Positions 47,646-59,044 of a DNA stretch of 64,000 nucleotides are shown in pieces. The translations under genes and the position numbers were made by a program. The stretch is from Tritrichomonas musculus (taxonomy: Eukaryota > Parabasalia > Tritrichomonadida > Tritrichomonadidae). Within the stretch, counting starts at the first letter, position 1. Every line of letters starts with the position of its first letter. A model generated the notes under the pieces. It was not told where the DNA came from. It was given only the letters and a program-made list of their open reading frames with translations, and searched no databases. The stretch covers positions 4,464,001 through 4,528,000 of the forward strand of contig JAPFFF010000009.1 in assembly GCA_039105265.1 (NCBI GenBank). Direction: 5' to 3'.

Positions 47646-49214
47646 TTAAAAATTATTATCATCAATATTATTACTAACTTCATCGTTACCGTTTTCATTA
47701 TCATTAGTCTGGCTGCTGATACCCATATCTTGTGAAAAACCAATCTGAGAGTTTTGGCTTAAGCTCCACATTTCTTGTGATTGACTGCCGAATTCCATAA
47801 AATCATAGTTTTGCTGTGACTCACCTTGAATACCTGTGTCATAATTATTATAGCCACTGATGTCATTAGCATAACTGTTGCTACTTTCATAAAAATTATT
47901 ATTACCATTATTATTGCTATTATTATAATTGCTATTATTATTTCTGTTTGCAATATTATCAGCACTTACATAAGAAATATTAATGTTATAATTTTTCTCT
48001 GCTTGAACTTCAGGGTACTTTAAATTAAGGGCTTTGAAAATACTATCAAATGTTGGATAATATTTCTCACTATCATTAAATTCAACTGAATATCTTTCTT
48101 CTGGTTTTGATGGAATTGGATTATGCTTTATATGAAGTGCCGAAATATTCAGCGATTCTCCCAAAGAAAGTAGAAGAGTAAATTTATTGGCAGATGTTGA
48201 TGGTATAACAACCCAAGACTCGCCTTCTTGCTTTTTTAGAAAATCGATTGCAGTCATTTTAGAAGCAGTTGGTTTGAACCAACTTTGAAATTTAAATGAT
48301 GAATTATCATAATCGAAATCAGATAAATTTGATATTTCGTTAAGCGTTGAACACATATCAAAATGATCGCAGTATCGCATAAAATGCTTAGCAAATGAAG
48401 AAAATGAAACATAATCACAAATCTGTGAATTTTCAAAGTTTTGAGGTAGTAGAAATGACAAATTTTTTTCTAATATTTCTGTTTTCGGGTCGATATCATC
48501 ATCATCATAGTCTTCATATTTGCTTGGATCTTTATTTAATAGAATACTTATTGCTGACTGGATTAATGCAGTATTTCCATTTGGATTTATTTTACTCTTC
48601 CATAAATTTGTAATGAAATCTAAAAACTTGCTAAAGAATGTGTCATCTTCACTTAATGTGAAATACATTTGAGATAAATTAAAAAGTTGTGATCTATCAT
48701 TTTTTAACAAATTAAATGTTTCATCAGGATAGTGAAAAATGTTATCTTCAATTATGGCACTTGGCTGCTCAGAGTCTTGGATATTTGAAAAAAACGAATC
48801 GATATTTTGAGTTAACATTTTGATTTGCTCCACTTCTTTAATTGTTGATTTATAATTAAATAAATGATCTTTTGAGTAGCGTTTTTTCCAATGTCTAGTT
48901 TCTATTATGATTGGAAATTCTTTTTTAAGTTCCGATGTAGAACAAGAAATAATTTTATTCTGGTGGGCTCTGAAATTTGTGTTGACTGTATTTGGCTTAA
49001 TATTAAGGAATTCACCAAGCTTTTGTGAATTTGCTACAAAATGAAAATTGTCTTCACACCAAGATGCACCTAATTTATCCATTGAATCAGGATGATTTTT
49101 GACAAATTGTAAAATATAAAAAATTTTAACGAGAAACCTCATTTTGCTACCAGATTCATTAACAACTTTTCGAAGCTCTTCGATATTTGAAATTTGGTTT
49201 GGATCTTTATCCAT
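47646..49214 (-). CDS. Initiator-binding-domain-like protein
   Basis: 522 residues from the ATG at 49214; the frame is open four codons further upstream but without ATG. Residues about 25-125 read MRFLVKIFYILQFVKNHPDS, LGASWCEDNFHFVANSQKLG, FLNIKPNTVNTNFRAHQN and RHWKKRYSKD. This matches the style of the trichomonad initiator-binding domain (IBD of IBP39), a winged-helix fold that binds the TCA-type initiator at transcription starts, where a W-x-D..F and L-x-K-x-NT-x-N-x-N-x-R pattern is typical. The rest is helical, then Asn/Ser-rich from about 430 with a Gln/Gly/Ser tail. It may be a transcription factor. Family recall is moderate. It is divergent from the charged 1279-residue gene. Confidence 0.55.
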   Translation of the reverse strand: MDKDPNQISNIEELRKVVNESGSKMRFLVKIFYILQFVKNHPDSMDKLGASWCEDNFHFVANSQKLGEFLNIKPNTVNTNFRAHQNKIISCSTSELKKEFPIIIETRHWKKRYSKDHLFNYKSTIKEVEQIKMLTQNIDSFFSNIQDSEQPSAIIEDNIFHYPDETFNLLKNDRSQLFNLSQMYFTLSEDDTFFSKFLDFITNLWKSKINPNGNTALIQSAISILLNKDPSKYEDYDDDDIDPKTEILEKNLSFLLPQNFENSQICDYVSFSSFAKHFMRYCDHFDMCSTLNEISNLSDFDYDNSSFKFQSWFKPTASKMTAIDFLKKQEGESWVVIPSTSANKFTLLLSLGESLNISALHIKHNPIPSKPEERYSVEFNDSEKYYPTFDSIFKALNLKYPEVQAEKNYNINISYVSADNIANRNNNSNYNNSNNNGNNNFYESSNSYANDISGYNNYDTGIQGESQQNYDFMEFGSQSQEMWSLSQNSQIGFSQDMGISSQTNDNENGNDEVSNNIDDNNF

Positions 49215-49324
49215 GTTTGAATACAATATTGAAAATCAATCTTTTTGAGAAAATTCATTTTAGACGTTTGAATTTTTCAGAAAAAGTTGACTAATTAACG
49301 TAAATTTATGGAATTCACGAAATT

Positions 49325-52300
49325 ATGAATTCACAATCGAATGAAGCAAATGATGAAAAATTATCAAATTCCAATGTAAATGATTTAGACGATAAAAAAC
49401 AAGTAGAAAAAAGCCAAAATCTAAAAAATAATTTAGATTTAAATTCATCTTCATCGTTTGAAATCGAAGAAGAGGATAGTAAAAATGATTTTATCAAAAA
49501 AGAAATTCAAAAAAATAAAAGTGCAACTATTGGAAGACATCAAATCCATAAAACGCAAGACAATCAAAACGATACCGATTATAGCGAAGATGACAAAATT
49601 GAAGAAGACGAAAGTGAAATAGACGTAAGTGAGGAAATAAAAAATAATGATAATATTATTGCTAATGATTTAGATGATAATAACAATTACGAAAAAAAAA
49701 TTATTACTGAGACTAAAATAAAAGCAAAAGACGAAGATAAAAAAGAGAATCAAGCAAATCTAGCTACTTCAAAATCTGTCGATGAGCAATTATCAAATTC
49801 TGTAAATGATGAAAGTTATAGTGTTGATTATTCAACTGACAAATCTCGTTTTAGTCATTGTTTAAAACAAGAAATTTCAAGATCTGCAGAAGCATCAATC
49901 TTAGAATCTATATATTTAGTTTCTTCAATGCATTTTTATATACCTATTGATATTTTTATTGGTAATGCGAATGAAGAAAGATCAACAGGCTATACGGAAA
50001 ATCAAGAAGAAGAAGATCAACAGTCTAATATTCCGAGGAAGAAGCATAGAAGAAATAAATATGAAAATGAAGATCAAGCTAAACCATCTTATAATGACGA
50101 GAATCCAGAAGAAGAAGAAACAATTAGAAGACATAGACATAGAAGGCATCGGAGAAGTAAATATGAAAATGAAGAAGAAGAAGAAAAATCTATCAATAAT
50201 GATGAGAATCCAGAAGAAGAAGGAATAAGTAGAAGACATAGACATAAAAGGCATCGAAGAAATAAATATGAAAATGAAGAAGAAGAAGAAAAATCTATCA
50301 ATAATGATGAGAATCCAGAAGAAGAAGAAACGAATACAAGGCACAGAAGGAAAATACACCGGAGGAATAAATATGAAAATGATGACAATGAAAACCCAAC
50401 AAATAATGCAGAAGAAGAAGAATTAAACAGCAAAAATCCAAATGAAGAAGAAAAAATCGATAAAAGTGAAGAAGAAGAAGAAAAATTCCACTTCGAACAA
50501 GAAAACACAATCGATAAAGAAAGAAATATTCTTAAAAATGATGAAAAAAATGAAGAGGAAGAGAAGATCGAAGATGATAATATAAATGGTCAAAATGAAA
50601 AGAAAGTTTTATTCAAAGAAGAAGAAGAAAAAATAGAAAATAAACTGAATGATTCTTTTGATGGAGAAAAAGAAGACAATGAAAAAGCAGTCAGAAGTGA
50701 TATCACCAAAGAAAAAGATTTATCTGAAGAAGAAAAAGAAAAAATTGAAAAGAAAGAAGAAGACTTACTAAATGGAAAAGAAGAGGAAGAAAAAATTGAG
50801 AAGAAACAGAAAGATTTTCTTTTGGAAGAAGAAGAAGAAGAAAACGAAACCAAAAACGAAGAAGAAGAAGAAAAAGTTGAAAAGAAACAAAAAGATTTAT
50901 TTGAAGAAGAAGAAGAGAAAAAAGTCGAGAATAAAAAGAATGATTCATTTGAAGAGGACGAAGAAGAGAAGAAAAAGAAAACAAATGACGATTTGGGAGA
51001 AAACCAAGGCGAAGAAGAACATAATGAGACAATCTCTTTCATTCCATCAGAACAATTCAGCATGGATCTCAATATTTCCCCAATTAAAAAGACAAAGAAG
51101 TCAAAAGACGGAAATATCGTTGATTCAAATAGCGATAGTAATAAAAAAAGTTCATTCAAACAAAAAATTCTTCAGCAATTTTCAAATGGTGGAGATGAAG
51201 AATATAGTGACACTATAGAACCAAAGCAAGATTATAGAAAAGTTGATCAAGATTCAACTCAAAAACCAAAAATCCACCTCATATCAACAACATCGTCTTT
51301 AGTTGAACAAACAGATGATAAAACAATTGGTGAAAACGGAGAAGTAAAAGAACAAATAAAGAAAAAGAAGGTAAGAAGGAAAAAAGTTCAATCTTTTGAA
51401 TATAAAGAAGAAGAAGACCAAATTGACATTCAAAAAGTTTCAAATAAGAAGCAACAAAAGCCTGCAATCAACAAAAGAGGTAAAAAGAAAGCAGCAAATT
51501 TTGTTCAACAAGAAGAAGATGTTGAAGAAGTTTTCGATTTCAGCGATAATACCAACTCTAAAGTGATATCGCAAATTGAATCAACTAAAACAGAACAAGA
51601 CAAATTGATTACAACTCCTAATAGAGTTCACAGAACGACAAAAAGAAGAGCTAAATCAACTCAAAGAGTTTCAAATAAGCAATCAACAACTCCAACTGAA
51701 ATTGATATTGATATCCCATCAATAAAAACAAAGAAATCAAAGACAAGATCACAATCTGTTCGACTTAAACAAGCTTCAAAGAAACAGAAAAAAGATTTAA
51801 ATAATATGTCAACTCAAACTGACAAATTCCAAATTGACGAAAATCAAGTATTTGTTTTTGAAAAAATTAAAAGCAAGAGTGCTTATCATTTCAATACAAA
51901 CAACACATTTTTGGATGTTGAAAGTGGAACACAAACCCAAACGCAGACCGAAAGTCAAATTGATGAAAACTGTCGCCCTGCTATCAACAAAAGGAGGAAA
52001 AAGAATTCGCCAATAAAGAAAAGGAGAGTCCCTGCTTCTCGATCAAAAATAAATGATAGCAATGAAAAAGATGATGATGATCAATTATTTCCGAAATCAA
52101 TTTCAAAAAGAAAACGTCCAAGAAGACACTTATCAGCACAACCTCGAAGAAAGAACATCAAGCCTATTGAACCAAGCGATGATGATGATGACGATGATAA
52201 CATTGTAATAGATTTTGGCGATACAATGTATGAATGTGATCAACAATTTAGTCCTCAAGCAAAAATTGAAGCGAGAAAGAAAGAAGAGAAGATAAATAGC

Positions 52301-53164
52301 AGATATATTATATCAAAACGTAAAACTCGAACCAAAAAATCAAGTCCTATTCATTTACTCACTTTAGCTTCAACAAACGACGCTTTCCCTGAATCAGAAT
52401 CATCAGAAATATTCCGCGAAGAAAAAGATATTGATAAACGTCCAAAACGAACCAATCATCAGTGGGATATAGACGACTTATATGATAATAAAACAACTAA
52501 AGTTCAATCAAAGCCGAAAACTAAAACAAAAACAAGAACTAAAAGGAGATCAAAGTCAGTTTCTACTCTAGCACAAAAGAAGAAGAATAAAGATAGTAAA
52601 AGTATTGAAGAAGTTAAAGAAAAAGAGCCAAAGACCCTCGAAAACGATCAAAATATAACTCATCATTTACCAGCAATTAAGAAACGAGCTCCAAAGAAAC
52701 GTCAGCAACAGCGAATAAACAGATATGATGATAATGATTATTCAGATGACAATAATAACGACATTTATGATAATAGATTCAGCTATGATGAAGATGTTAA
52801 AAATCAAAGAAGAAATAAAGGCAATGATAAAAGCAAAAATCGTCTAGCTCATACACTGAATCATGATAGTAATTATTCAATTGAAAATAATCGTCGTTCC
52901 TTGATAAAAAGAAAAACTAAAAAATTGAGCAGAGGTAAAAGTAGTGAAGATACAGTTGAAATTACAGATTCAATAGTATATGAAACAGAAGTTAAATCGA
53001 TTTCAAATCTCGAATCATCAGATGATTCAAATAGCGAATTTATTTACGAACCTCCCAAAGAATTGTTTGATGGCTTAATGCTGACATTTAAATGTACAAC
53101 ATGGGATGCAGCATTGAATAATGTTTATTCTATGGATATATTAGCATGTAATCCTGACGAATAA
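49325..53164 (+). CDS. Highly charged Glu/Lys-rich protein with tandem repeats, 1279 residues
   Basis: Not recognised. Almost all of it is disordered and charged. Residues about 220-350 carry four copies of a repeat of about 35 residues, RRHRHRRHRRNKYENEEEEE followed by KSINNDENPEEEE. Residues about 350-570 carry a second, irregular repeat of the type KIEKKQKDLFEEEEE. The middle has three copies of PAINKRxKK (near 710, 885 and 1165) and many basic clusters that look like nuclear-localisation signals. Only the last 45 residues look folded: YEPPKELFDGLMLTFKCTTW and AALNNVYSMDILACNPDE. A nuclear, chromatin- or nucleolus-associated protein is inferred from composition only. The long open stretches on the opposite strand are shadows of the GAA/AAG-rich codons. 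Confidence 0.8.
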   Translation: MNSQSNEANDEKLSNSNVNDLDDKKQVEKSQNLKNNLDLNSSSSFEIEEEDSKNDFIKKEIQKNKSATIGRHQIHKTQDNQNDTDYSEDDKIEEDESEIDVSEEIKNNDNIIANDLDDNNNYEKKIITETKIKAKDEDKKENQANLATSKSVDEQLSNSVNDESYSVDYSTDKSRFSHCLKQEISRSAEASILESIYLVSSMHFYIPIDIFIGNANEERSTGYTENQEEEDQQSNIPRKKHRRNKYENEDQAKPSYNDENPEEEETIRRHRHRRHRRSKYENEEEEEKSINNDENPEEEGISRRHRHKRHRRNKYENEEEEEKSINNDENPEEEETNTRHRRKIHRRNKYENDDNENPTNNAEEEELNSKNPNEEEKIDKSEEEEEKFHFEQENTIDKERNILKNDEKNEEEEKIEDDNINGQNEKKVLFKEEEEKIENKLNDSFDGEKEDNEKAVRSDITKEKDLSEEEKEKIEKKEEDLLNGKEEEEKIEKKQKDFLLEEEEEENETKNEEEEEKVEKKQKDLFEEEEEKKVENKKNDSFEEDEEEKKKKTNDDLGENQGEEEHNETISFIPSEQFSMDLNISPIKKTKKSKDGNIVDSNSDSNKKSSFKQKILQQFSNGGDEEYSDTIEPKQDYRKVDQDSTQKPKIHLISTTSSLVEQTDDKTIGENGEVKEQIKKKKVRRKKVQSFEYKEEEDQIDIQKVSNKKQQKPAINKRGKKKAANFVQQEEDVEEVFDFSDNTNSKVISQIESTKTEQDKLITTPNRVHRTTKRRAKSTQRVSNKQSTTPTEIDIDIPSIKTKKSKTRSQSVRLKQASKKQKKDLNNMSTQTDKFQIDENQVFVFEKIKSKSAYHFNTNNTFLDVESGTQTQTQTESQIDENCRPAINKRRKKNSPIKKRRVPASRSKINDSNEKDDDDQLFPKSISKRKRPRRHLSAQPRRKNIKPIEPSDDDDDDDNIVIDFGDTMYECDQQFSPQAKIEARKKEEKINSRYIISKRKTRTKKSSPIHLLTLASTNDAFPESESSEIFREEKDIDKRPKRTNHQWDIDDLYDNKTTKVQSKPKTKTKTRTKRRSKSVSTLAQKKKNKDSKSIEEVKEKEPKTLENDQNITHHLPAIKKRAPKKRQQQRINRYDDNDYSDDNNNDIYDNRFSYDEDVKNQRRNKGNDKSKNRLAHTLNHDSNYSIENNRRSLIKRKTKKLSRGKSSEDTVEITDSIVYETEVKSISNLESSDDSNSEFIYEPPKELFDGLMLTFKCTTWDAALNNVYSMDILACNPDE

Positions 53165-55872
53165 ATATTCATTTGTTAGAATAAAAAATTTGTTTTATTA
53201 AATAAATTGAAAACTAATAATCATTCTTTAATTCTCCAAAAAATCTCTGCTGTTTTTGCTTATTTTTTTAATTCTCAGGTTGAATTTAAATTAAAACAAA
53301 CAATCTGATTAATCATGTATAATCTTTGTTCAATGATAAAAAGACAATTCAACAACTCGAATTGAACATGTGAACGATACTCTTTGAATTAAAAAGATAA
53401 CAAAGCATTTTCAGTAAAGTTTTGGATTTATAGTTAGAGAAATAGCTTCCCAAAATAATTTTCTAATTCACGGCTGAATTATGATTAAAAAAATGATTTT
53501 TAAAAAGATGATGGCGACTCTTGAAACACATCATTTTACTTTGATATCGATGACAAATATTACTTGAAATTCTTGTAAAACATTGACTTTTGTCACAACA
53601 AAGTTTTTATAAAATATCTTACATTTGACATTATTTCTATTAGATTGTTTTTCATTCTTCGGTCATCATTAATTTCTAATTCTGTTTGAATCACTTTAAT
53701 TATGCTTTTTTGCATTAAGTTTATCTTATTCCCAAATACGAATCCAACGAGAAATGACACCAAAGAAGTAGCAATACAATCATAAAACTAAACCATTTTG
53801 AACTGTGAATTGTCAAATTTTCATTCAACTCAGAACTCAATTACTTTGGAAATTGTAATTTATAGAAATGTTGAGAATCTGCTATTTGACTGCCAGTGTG
53901 GAGAAGGTTAAAAACTTTTTTTTTCACCTAAACTTTCGATAGAAAACAAGTTTTTCAAGGAGATTGACATATCAAATAAAAGAATATGTGGCGTTTTTAA
54001 ATTCTTCTTTTTTGTGCCACATAAAATAAGAAGAATCCACACATAAGATCATATCCAAGCAGTTGATTCTAACATTTTTACATTGTGAAACAGTCTCATT
54101 TAAATCATTCATATTAAATACATTTATATTAATCTCTTACACTCTGAATGAAGCAAAAGTAGCTCAATTGAGAACCTTATAAATGATACATTGAATGCAG
54201 ACTATAGCATCATTGGCCGTTAAATATTGGTTTTAACACTAGATGATACAAAAACCAATATAAGATCTTGGGCTGAACATATTAACTAATCAGATACAAA
54301 ACTTCTCAAGAAAAAGAGATCAGCATTATGAATAATTTTTCACTTCATATTCAATTGAATTTCACCTCTTTCGAAACACGACTTTTTTAAACAAATGGAA
54401 AGTGAAAACTATAACAATGAAAAGTATTCAAAAGTAAAATATAAAAAAGGTTGATAAAACATACTTAAGAAGTCATGTGCAAAAAAATGGATGACAAACT
54501 TGTAATCAAAACACTGATGAATAGGATGAAAGAAATTCGAATTTCATAAATAGTTTATTAAAAGTTTCAAATGCAACTTCAAAGCAGAAACCAATTTCAT
54601 CAATTGAAAAGAAACAATAAAAATTACACCTCAAACATTTGGCATTCCAAATTTCTGTAATTCATATTTGATGCACTATGATCTGAAACTTGAAAGCATC
54701 ATCATTATTGCTGCATTTGACTCACTCTTCATCGACTTTGTTCTTATTCACATTATTTACATAAAAAGCATTGGAAATATATAGCTTACTTGTCTACAGA
54801 GATATTGAATGAAAAGGAACATGAAAACAGTACTTGCTTCATATGATGTCGTCTTTTTTTAGTTGGATAACTGAATGATTGAATCAATGCTAAGAAGAAT
54901 TCTCTGTAATCAAAGACATTTTCCCTCAGAAACTTTTTAAATAAATTTATGTAAGACCTTTAGTTATATCTCCTGATAAATCAAAAGGATTAACGAAAAA
55001 TAAGAAATAACAACTCATTCTCAGTTTGTGAAAAAAATTCAAACATCAAATTTCTATGTTTTTGGGTATTTTTAACAAATCATTTTTTTATGCAATTATG
55101 TTTTTTATCTCTTTGTCAGTGAAAATAAACTCAGCTGCGAGTTTTTTTGGAGAACTTTATTTGATAAGACTATAAATTTATTTTAAATACAAATATTTTA
55201 AGAAATTTGAAATGTCAAATTTCAATTTTTGAATCAACTTTTTGAATAATTATCAGTAAAAAGCAGCAAAATAAGGAATAAATCAATTTGCACCCAGAAC
55301 TCCATTGATTTTTAAAATAATTGATGGGATATCTCTCTTTTTAAACACCAAATTAATTAAAAATGATTCATTTTAAATATTGATTATTTCATTATTGTTT
55401 AATGTCATTTCAATCTTCAAAAGAAGTATTTGGCAAACAATACGATGCAATTTTTTCATTTTTTTATTCGAAAAAATAAAAATGAATAATAAAAATGGAT
55501 AATAAAAATTCAATATTTATAAGATGAATGAAACTTTTTGAATAATTATTTTTTTTTTTTGACAATAATTGTATAATTATTACAAATTTTATTCAATTTA
55601 TTTTCAATCATTTATGAGATTGAAAGATAACTTTTTCACTTTGTTAAATATTTGAAAATATCGAGACAACTTTTTAAATACCTCAATCAAAAGTTTCTCA
55701 AATTGATTTTAGATGCACTATATTCAATTTTTTTTTTTTTTTTGAATGCATTCAAAATTGAAATTATTTATAACATTTTTTTTTTTTAAATAATTTTAGT
55801 TTGTATCTCATTAGAAGAATTTTTTTTTATTTTAAACAAATCAATAAATAAAATCAAATTAGTTTTTACTAA
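53165..55872. other. 2.7-kb gene-free region
   Basis: The longest stretch without any recognised gene or relic. A/T-rich, with no long frame on either strand. It contains scattered copies of the motif AACTTTTTGAA (55234, 55531) and related ones (55631, 55662), T runs near 55550, 55730 and 55780, and otherwise nothing I could identify. It separates the host gene block from the transfer-candidate esterase. Confidence 0.45.
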
Positions 55873-57285
55873 TTAAGCCTTCGCTTGGGCATTCATCCAG
55901 CAGAATAAATTTTCATATTTTCCTTTCTCATCCTCTGCCAGGAACTTTCCTCCACCATCATTACTAGGCTGAAGACCACAATGCACATCATCTTCTTTGG
56001 AGGCTTTAACTCTTTCCCTGTCTTGGACATGTGTGACTTGGTCGTTAAACAACCAAATCCATGACAAGTGTCCGAAATATTCATGATCTTTTATATCGAC
56101 ACCCTTCACATTTTCGAAAAACGAATACCAAGCGTTCTTCAATCCATGCAATAAAATATGTCGATATGATGGAATTGAAAACAATCTTGGCGGAACTGTA
56201 TCATCTGCAGCCGAAGAAACCATCCAAAGCGGAATATTCTTTATTTTTTCAATTTTTTCGTCAGTCAAATAATATTCATCTGTTTGCAATGCCGAAATCA
56301 AGCTTTTATCTCCTTCAGCACGTACATAATTACCATTTGAATCACGTTGGAACACTTTGTCAGCGTATGCTTCGCATGTGGTGAATAAAGCAGCCCACAT
56401 ATCATTAAATTCAATTGCAAGCAGCATTGCCATGTATCCACCATTCGAACATCCGCCCAAATAGATTCTGTTTCTATCGACATCTTTGTTATGTTCCAAA
56501 TATGACTTGATTGTGTCCATCAAGATTCCGGTGTATCGTGATGGAAGGTCTCCATAATGGTTGACGTTATTTCCAGCATCCATCCACATTGTCAGCGTCT
56601 GGATAGCCAATACATAACATCCAGATGCGCCTCCTTTCGTGGTGAAGTGACTTTGAATTTGTGGATGTGCAAGATGAGTAACTTTGTTTCCGAGAAGTGC
56701 AATGTCGATATTTGTCCCACCTTCATCTAATCCGTTGAGCCAGATCATCAAAGGATTCTTCGCTTTGTCCTCAAGGAGGTGCTTTGGCTCGTAAGCTGAG
56801 TATTGGAGTGTGAGAGTCTCCTTTTGCTTTGTGAGAGGATTCTCATATTCGCCTGAGAATTTTTCTCTAAAGGTGAAAAGCTCCAAATCGGGACAAATTC
56901 GATTGTTGATGCAATCCAACGAGAATGATAATTTAATTTCTTGAGAATTCGAAGTTGCATTGAATGCACCTACAACAACGTATTCTTTACGCCATTCATT
57001 GTGATGTACAGCAGGATTGCCAACAAATGGACTGCAACTTCCTTCGAGATCAAAATAAATATTTAATTCTAAAGCAACAAAACTCGATTTGCCATTCACA
57101 CAATCACCTCTTTGATCTGATAAATATATATCAGTGACTTCGCGATCTCTTTTTAATGTGCGGCATGTGGCGCCTTCTTTTTGGACTTTTTCAACTTCTT
57201 GTGAAAGTGAAACAATCACTTTTGAAACTCCTGGACCCCAATCAAATCCTTTTATATAAAGAGTAGCGCTTTTAACTTCTACCAT
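55873..57285 (-). CDS. Bacterial-type serine esterase with N-terminal Ig-like domain
   Basis: A 470-residue alpha/beta-hydrolase of the prolyl-oligopeptidase / PHB-depolymerase-like esterase group. Residues about 1-140 form a beta-rich Ig-like domain (TLYIKGFDWGPGVSKVIVSL). The hydrolase part has PLMIWLNGLDEGG, the nucleophile elbow YLGGCSNGGYMA with Ser280, a likely acid in SSAADDTVPP and a likely His in YFGHLSWIW. This order is common in secreted esterases of gut Firmicutes, where it is used on ester-linked polysaccharides. Here no signal peptide is seen. The gene is visibly richer in G and C than its surroundings and stands alone in gene-poor DNA. Both suggest transfer from bacteria. The substrate is unknown. 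Confidence 0.75.
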   Translation of the reverse strand: MVEVKSATLYIKGFDWGPGVSKVIVSLSQEVEKVQKEGATCRTLKRDREVTDIYLSDQRGDCVNGKSSFVALELNIYFDLEGSCSPFVGNPAVHHNEWRKEYVVVGAFNATSNSQEIKLSFSLDCINNRICPDLELFTFREKFSGEYENPLTKQKETLTLQYSAYEPKHLLEDKAKNPLMIWLNGLDEGGTNIDIALLGNKVTHLAHPQIQSHFTTKGGASGCYVLAIQTLTMWMDAGNNVNHYGDLPSRYTGILMDTIKSYLEHNKDVDRNRIYLGGCSNGGYMAMLLAIEFNDMWAALFTTCEAYADKVFQRDSNGNYVRAEGDKSLISALQTDEYYLTDEKIEKIKNIPLWMVSSAADDTVPPRLFSIPSYRHILLHGLKNAWYSFFENVKGVDIKDHEYFGHLSWIWLFNDQVTHVQDRERVKASKEDDVHCGLQPSNDGGGKFLAEDEKGKYENLFCWMNAQAKA

Positions 57286-59044
57286 TTAAAAATGAGATAT
57301 GATATTTTATTCTGGATATTCTATTAAATTCAAAATTTCATAAGATCAGTCTTTTACACTCAATTTTGAAAGATTATCAATTTGGGCTTTCAATTCTTTT
57401 GAGAATTAATTAAGATTTTTGTCTCATTTTATTGGCTTAAATATAAAAATTATCTCAATCTAGAAAATCATTAGAAATTCAATTGATTGTTTTCACACTG
57501 AATATTTCAAATTGCTTTCAAATTTTAATTGAAAAATAATGACTGCAACTTTTTGAATAACATAAATTTTTGATTTTTTGAATAAATACTTCATTATTTA
57601 TATTAATGGAAGAAAGTCTTTTTCTTGAAAAGTTATTGAATTTATTTGTTACTCAAAAAGATGATTTTTATTGATGGTAATAGGTGATACTGATTGATTA
57701 TATTAAAAAAGAAGTTGGATTTGATAATCATTATTTTTGCTTTTAAAATAACAAATAAATGATTTATTCTCAAAATATATCGAATTATGGATTTTTCTAT
57801 GGTAGGGGTTATTCATTATCAACTTTTAATGCCTATATATCTGAGAAAATATTTTTTTTTTTGCAAAAAAAGAATTAACATACGTACAGATAGATGATAC
57901 TGATAAAGATTCAAAAAATCAATCTAAAAACGTTGCATAATTGCAATTGAAGTTCATTCATAAACAAATTAAACAATAATCTGAGAACATTTGGAGAAGA
58001 TTTACCATATTTTAAACCAAAAAAATATGAAATCATAAAAGCTGGTAATTGAAGTATTAAGGTACAAATCCAGTACTTTTAGTAACAACATTTTTTTTGA
58101 CATTCAAAAAGAATAAAATGACATGTTATATAAAAAACTATTGTTTTATCGATTTCATTTAACATATCACAATTTTTATAAATTGTAAAATAAATGTCAA
58201 TAATGATCATTCTCATTTTAACCTTTTTCAGAGATAAAAGGAAAATAAAGAACTTCATTGAATTAACTAAAGACATTTTTCAATTCTCAATTTGTTTTTA
58301 ACTTTTTCAAAGGTTTTCAAAAGTCTATTTTCTAGTTCCTAGTTAATTCTATATAGTTCCTAGTTTTTCAATTACTTTATGAGGAACACAAAATACTTTT
58401 CAATTTTATATCAAAAAGTTTTATTGAAAATTGATATCAAATACTGAGAAAAAAAATAAATCTCAATCTTTGAAATTGATCTCATGCATCAATGTATATT
58501 TTTTTTACCAATATCAAAAAGTAAATCAAATATCAATCTCAAGAATCGGAAAATAACAAGTTTTATAATATTTAGTGATGTCAACTTTTTCAATAGCAAA
58601 TAATCATGACACATGAAGGGATGGCCAACGTTGACGTTGAGCTCGTTGATTTTTTTTTTTTTTTTATGGTTTTATTAAGGAGAACTGATCATTGATTTAG
58701 CATCAACTTTTTGAATATTAATTGACCAAATATAATATTCATAATCATATTAATGCAAGAATAGCATTAAAATGATACAATCCACTAAAAAACTTCAGAA
58801 TTATTTTTTATTTCAATTCATAGCCATGACACATACCCCAAAAAATATAATATATAAGTAAAATGAGTCTACAAATGCTTTCATTCTCATATTATACTTA
58901 ATGCTTTATCATGTTGAACTGATTATAGAAAGCACATCAAATTTTTGATTGTGAAATGACCAAATATCATATTCAAAATCATTTAACGAGCAACAATTTT
59001 GAATAACAATAAATCAACTGAAATTATTTTATTTCAAATTTAAT
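57286..59044. other. 1.76-kb gene-poor region with diverged repeats
   Basis: No gene. It holds the esterase promoter (caactttttgaataac at 57546, about 260 bases upstream), a region rich in atatcaa motifs at 58410-58560 that weakly resembles the foldback element at 29845, and two diverged copies of a block around gaccaaatat-atattca-aatcat near 58724 and 58957. The second copy leads directly into the gene at 59045. Confidence 0.35.

Noticed and set aside
50000-51200. Long minus-strand frames of Ser/Phe/Leu-rich protein
   Set aside because: They are the reverse reading of GAA/AAG-rich codons of the charged protein gene and have no domain or start context.
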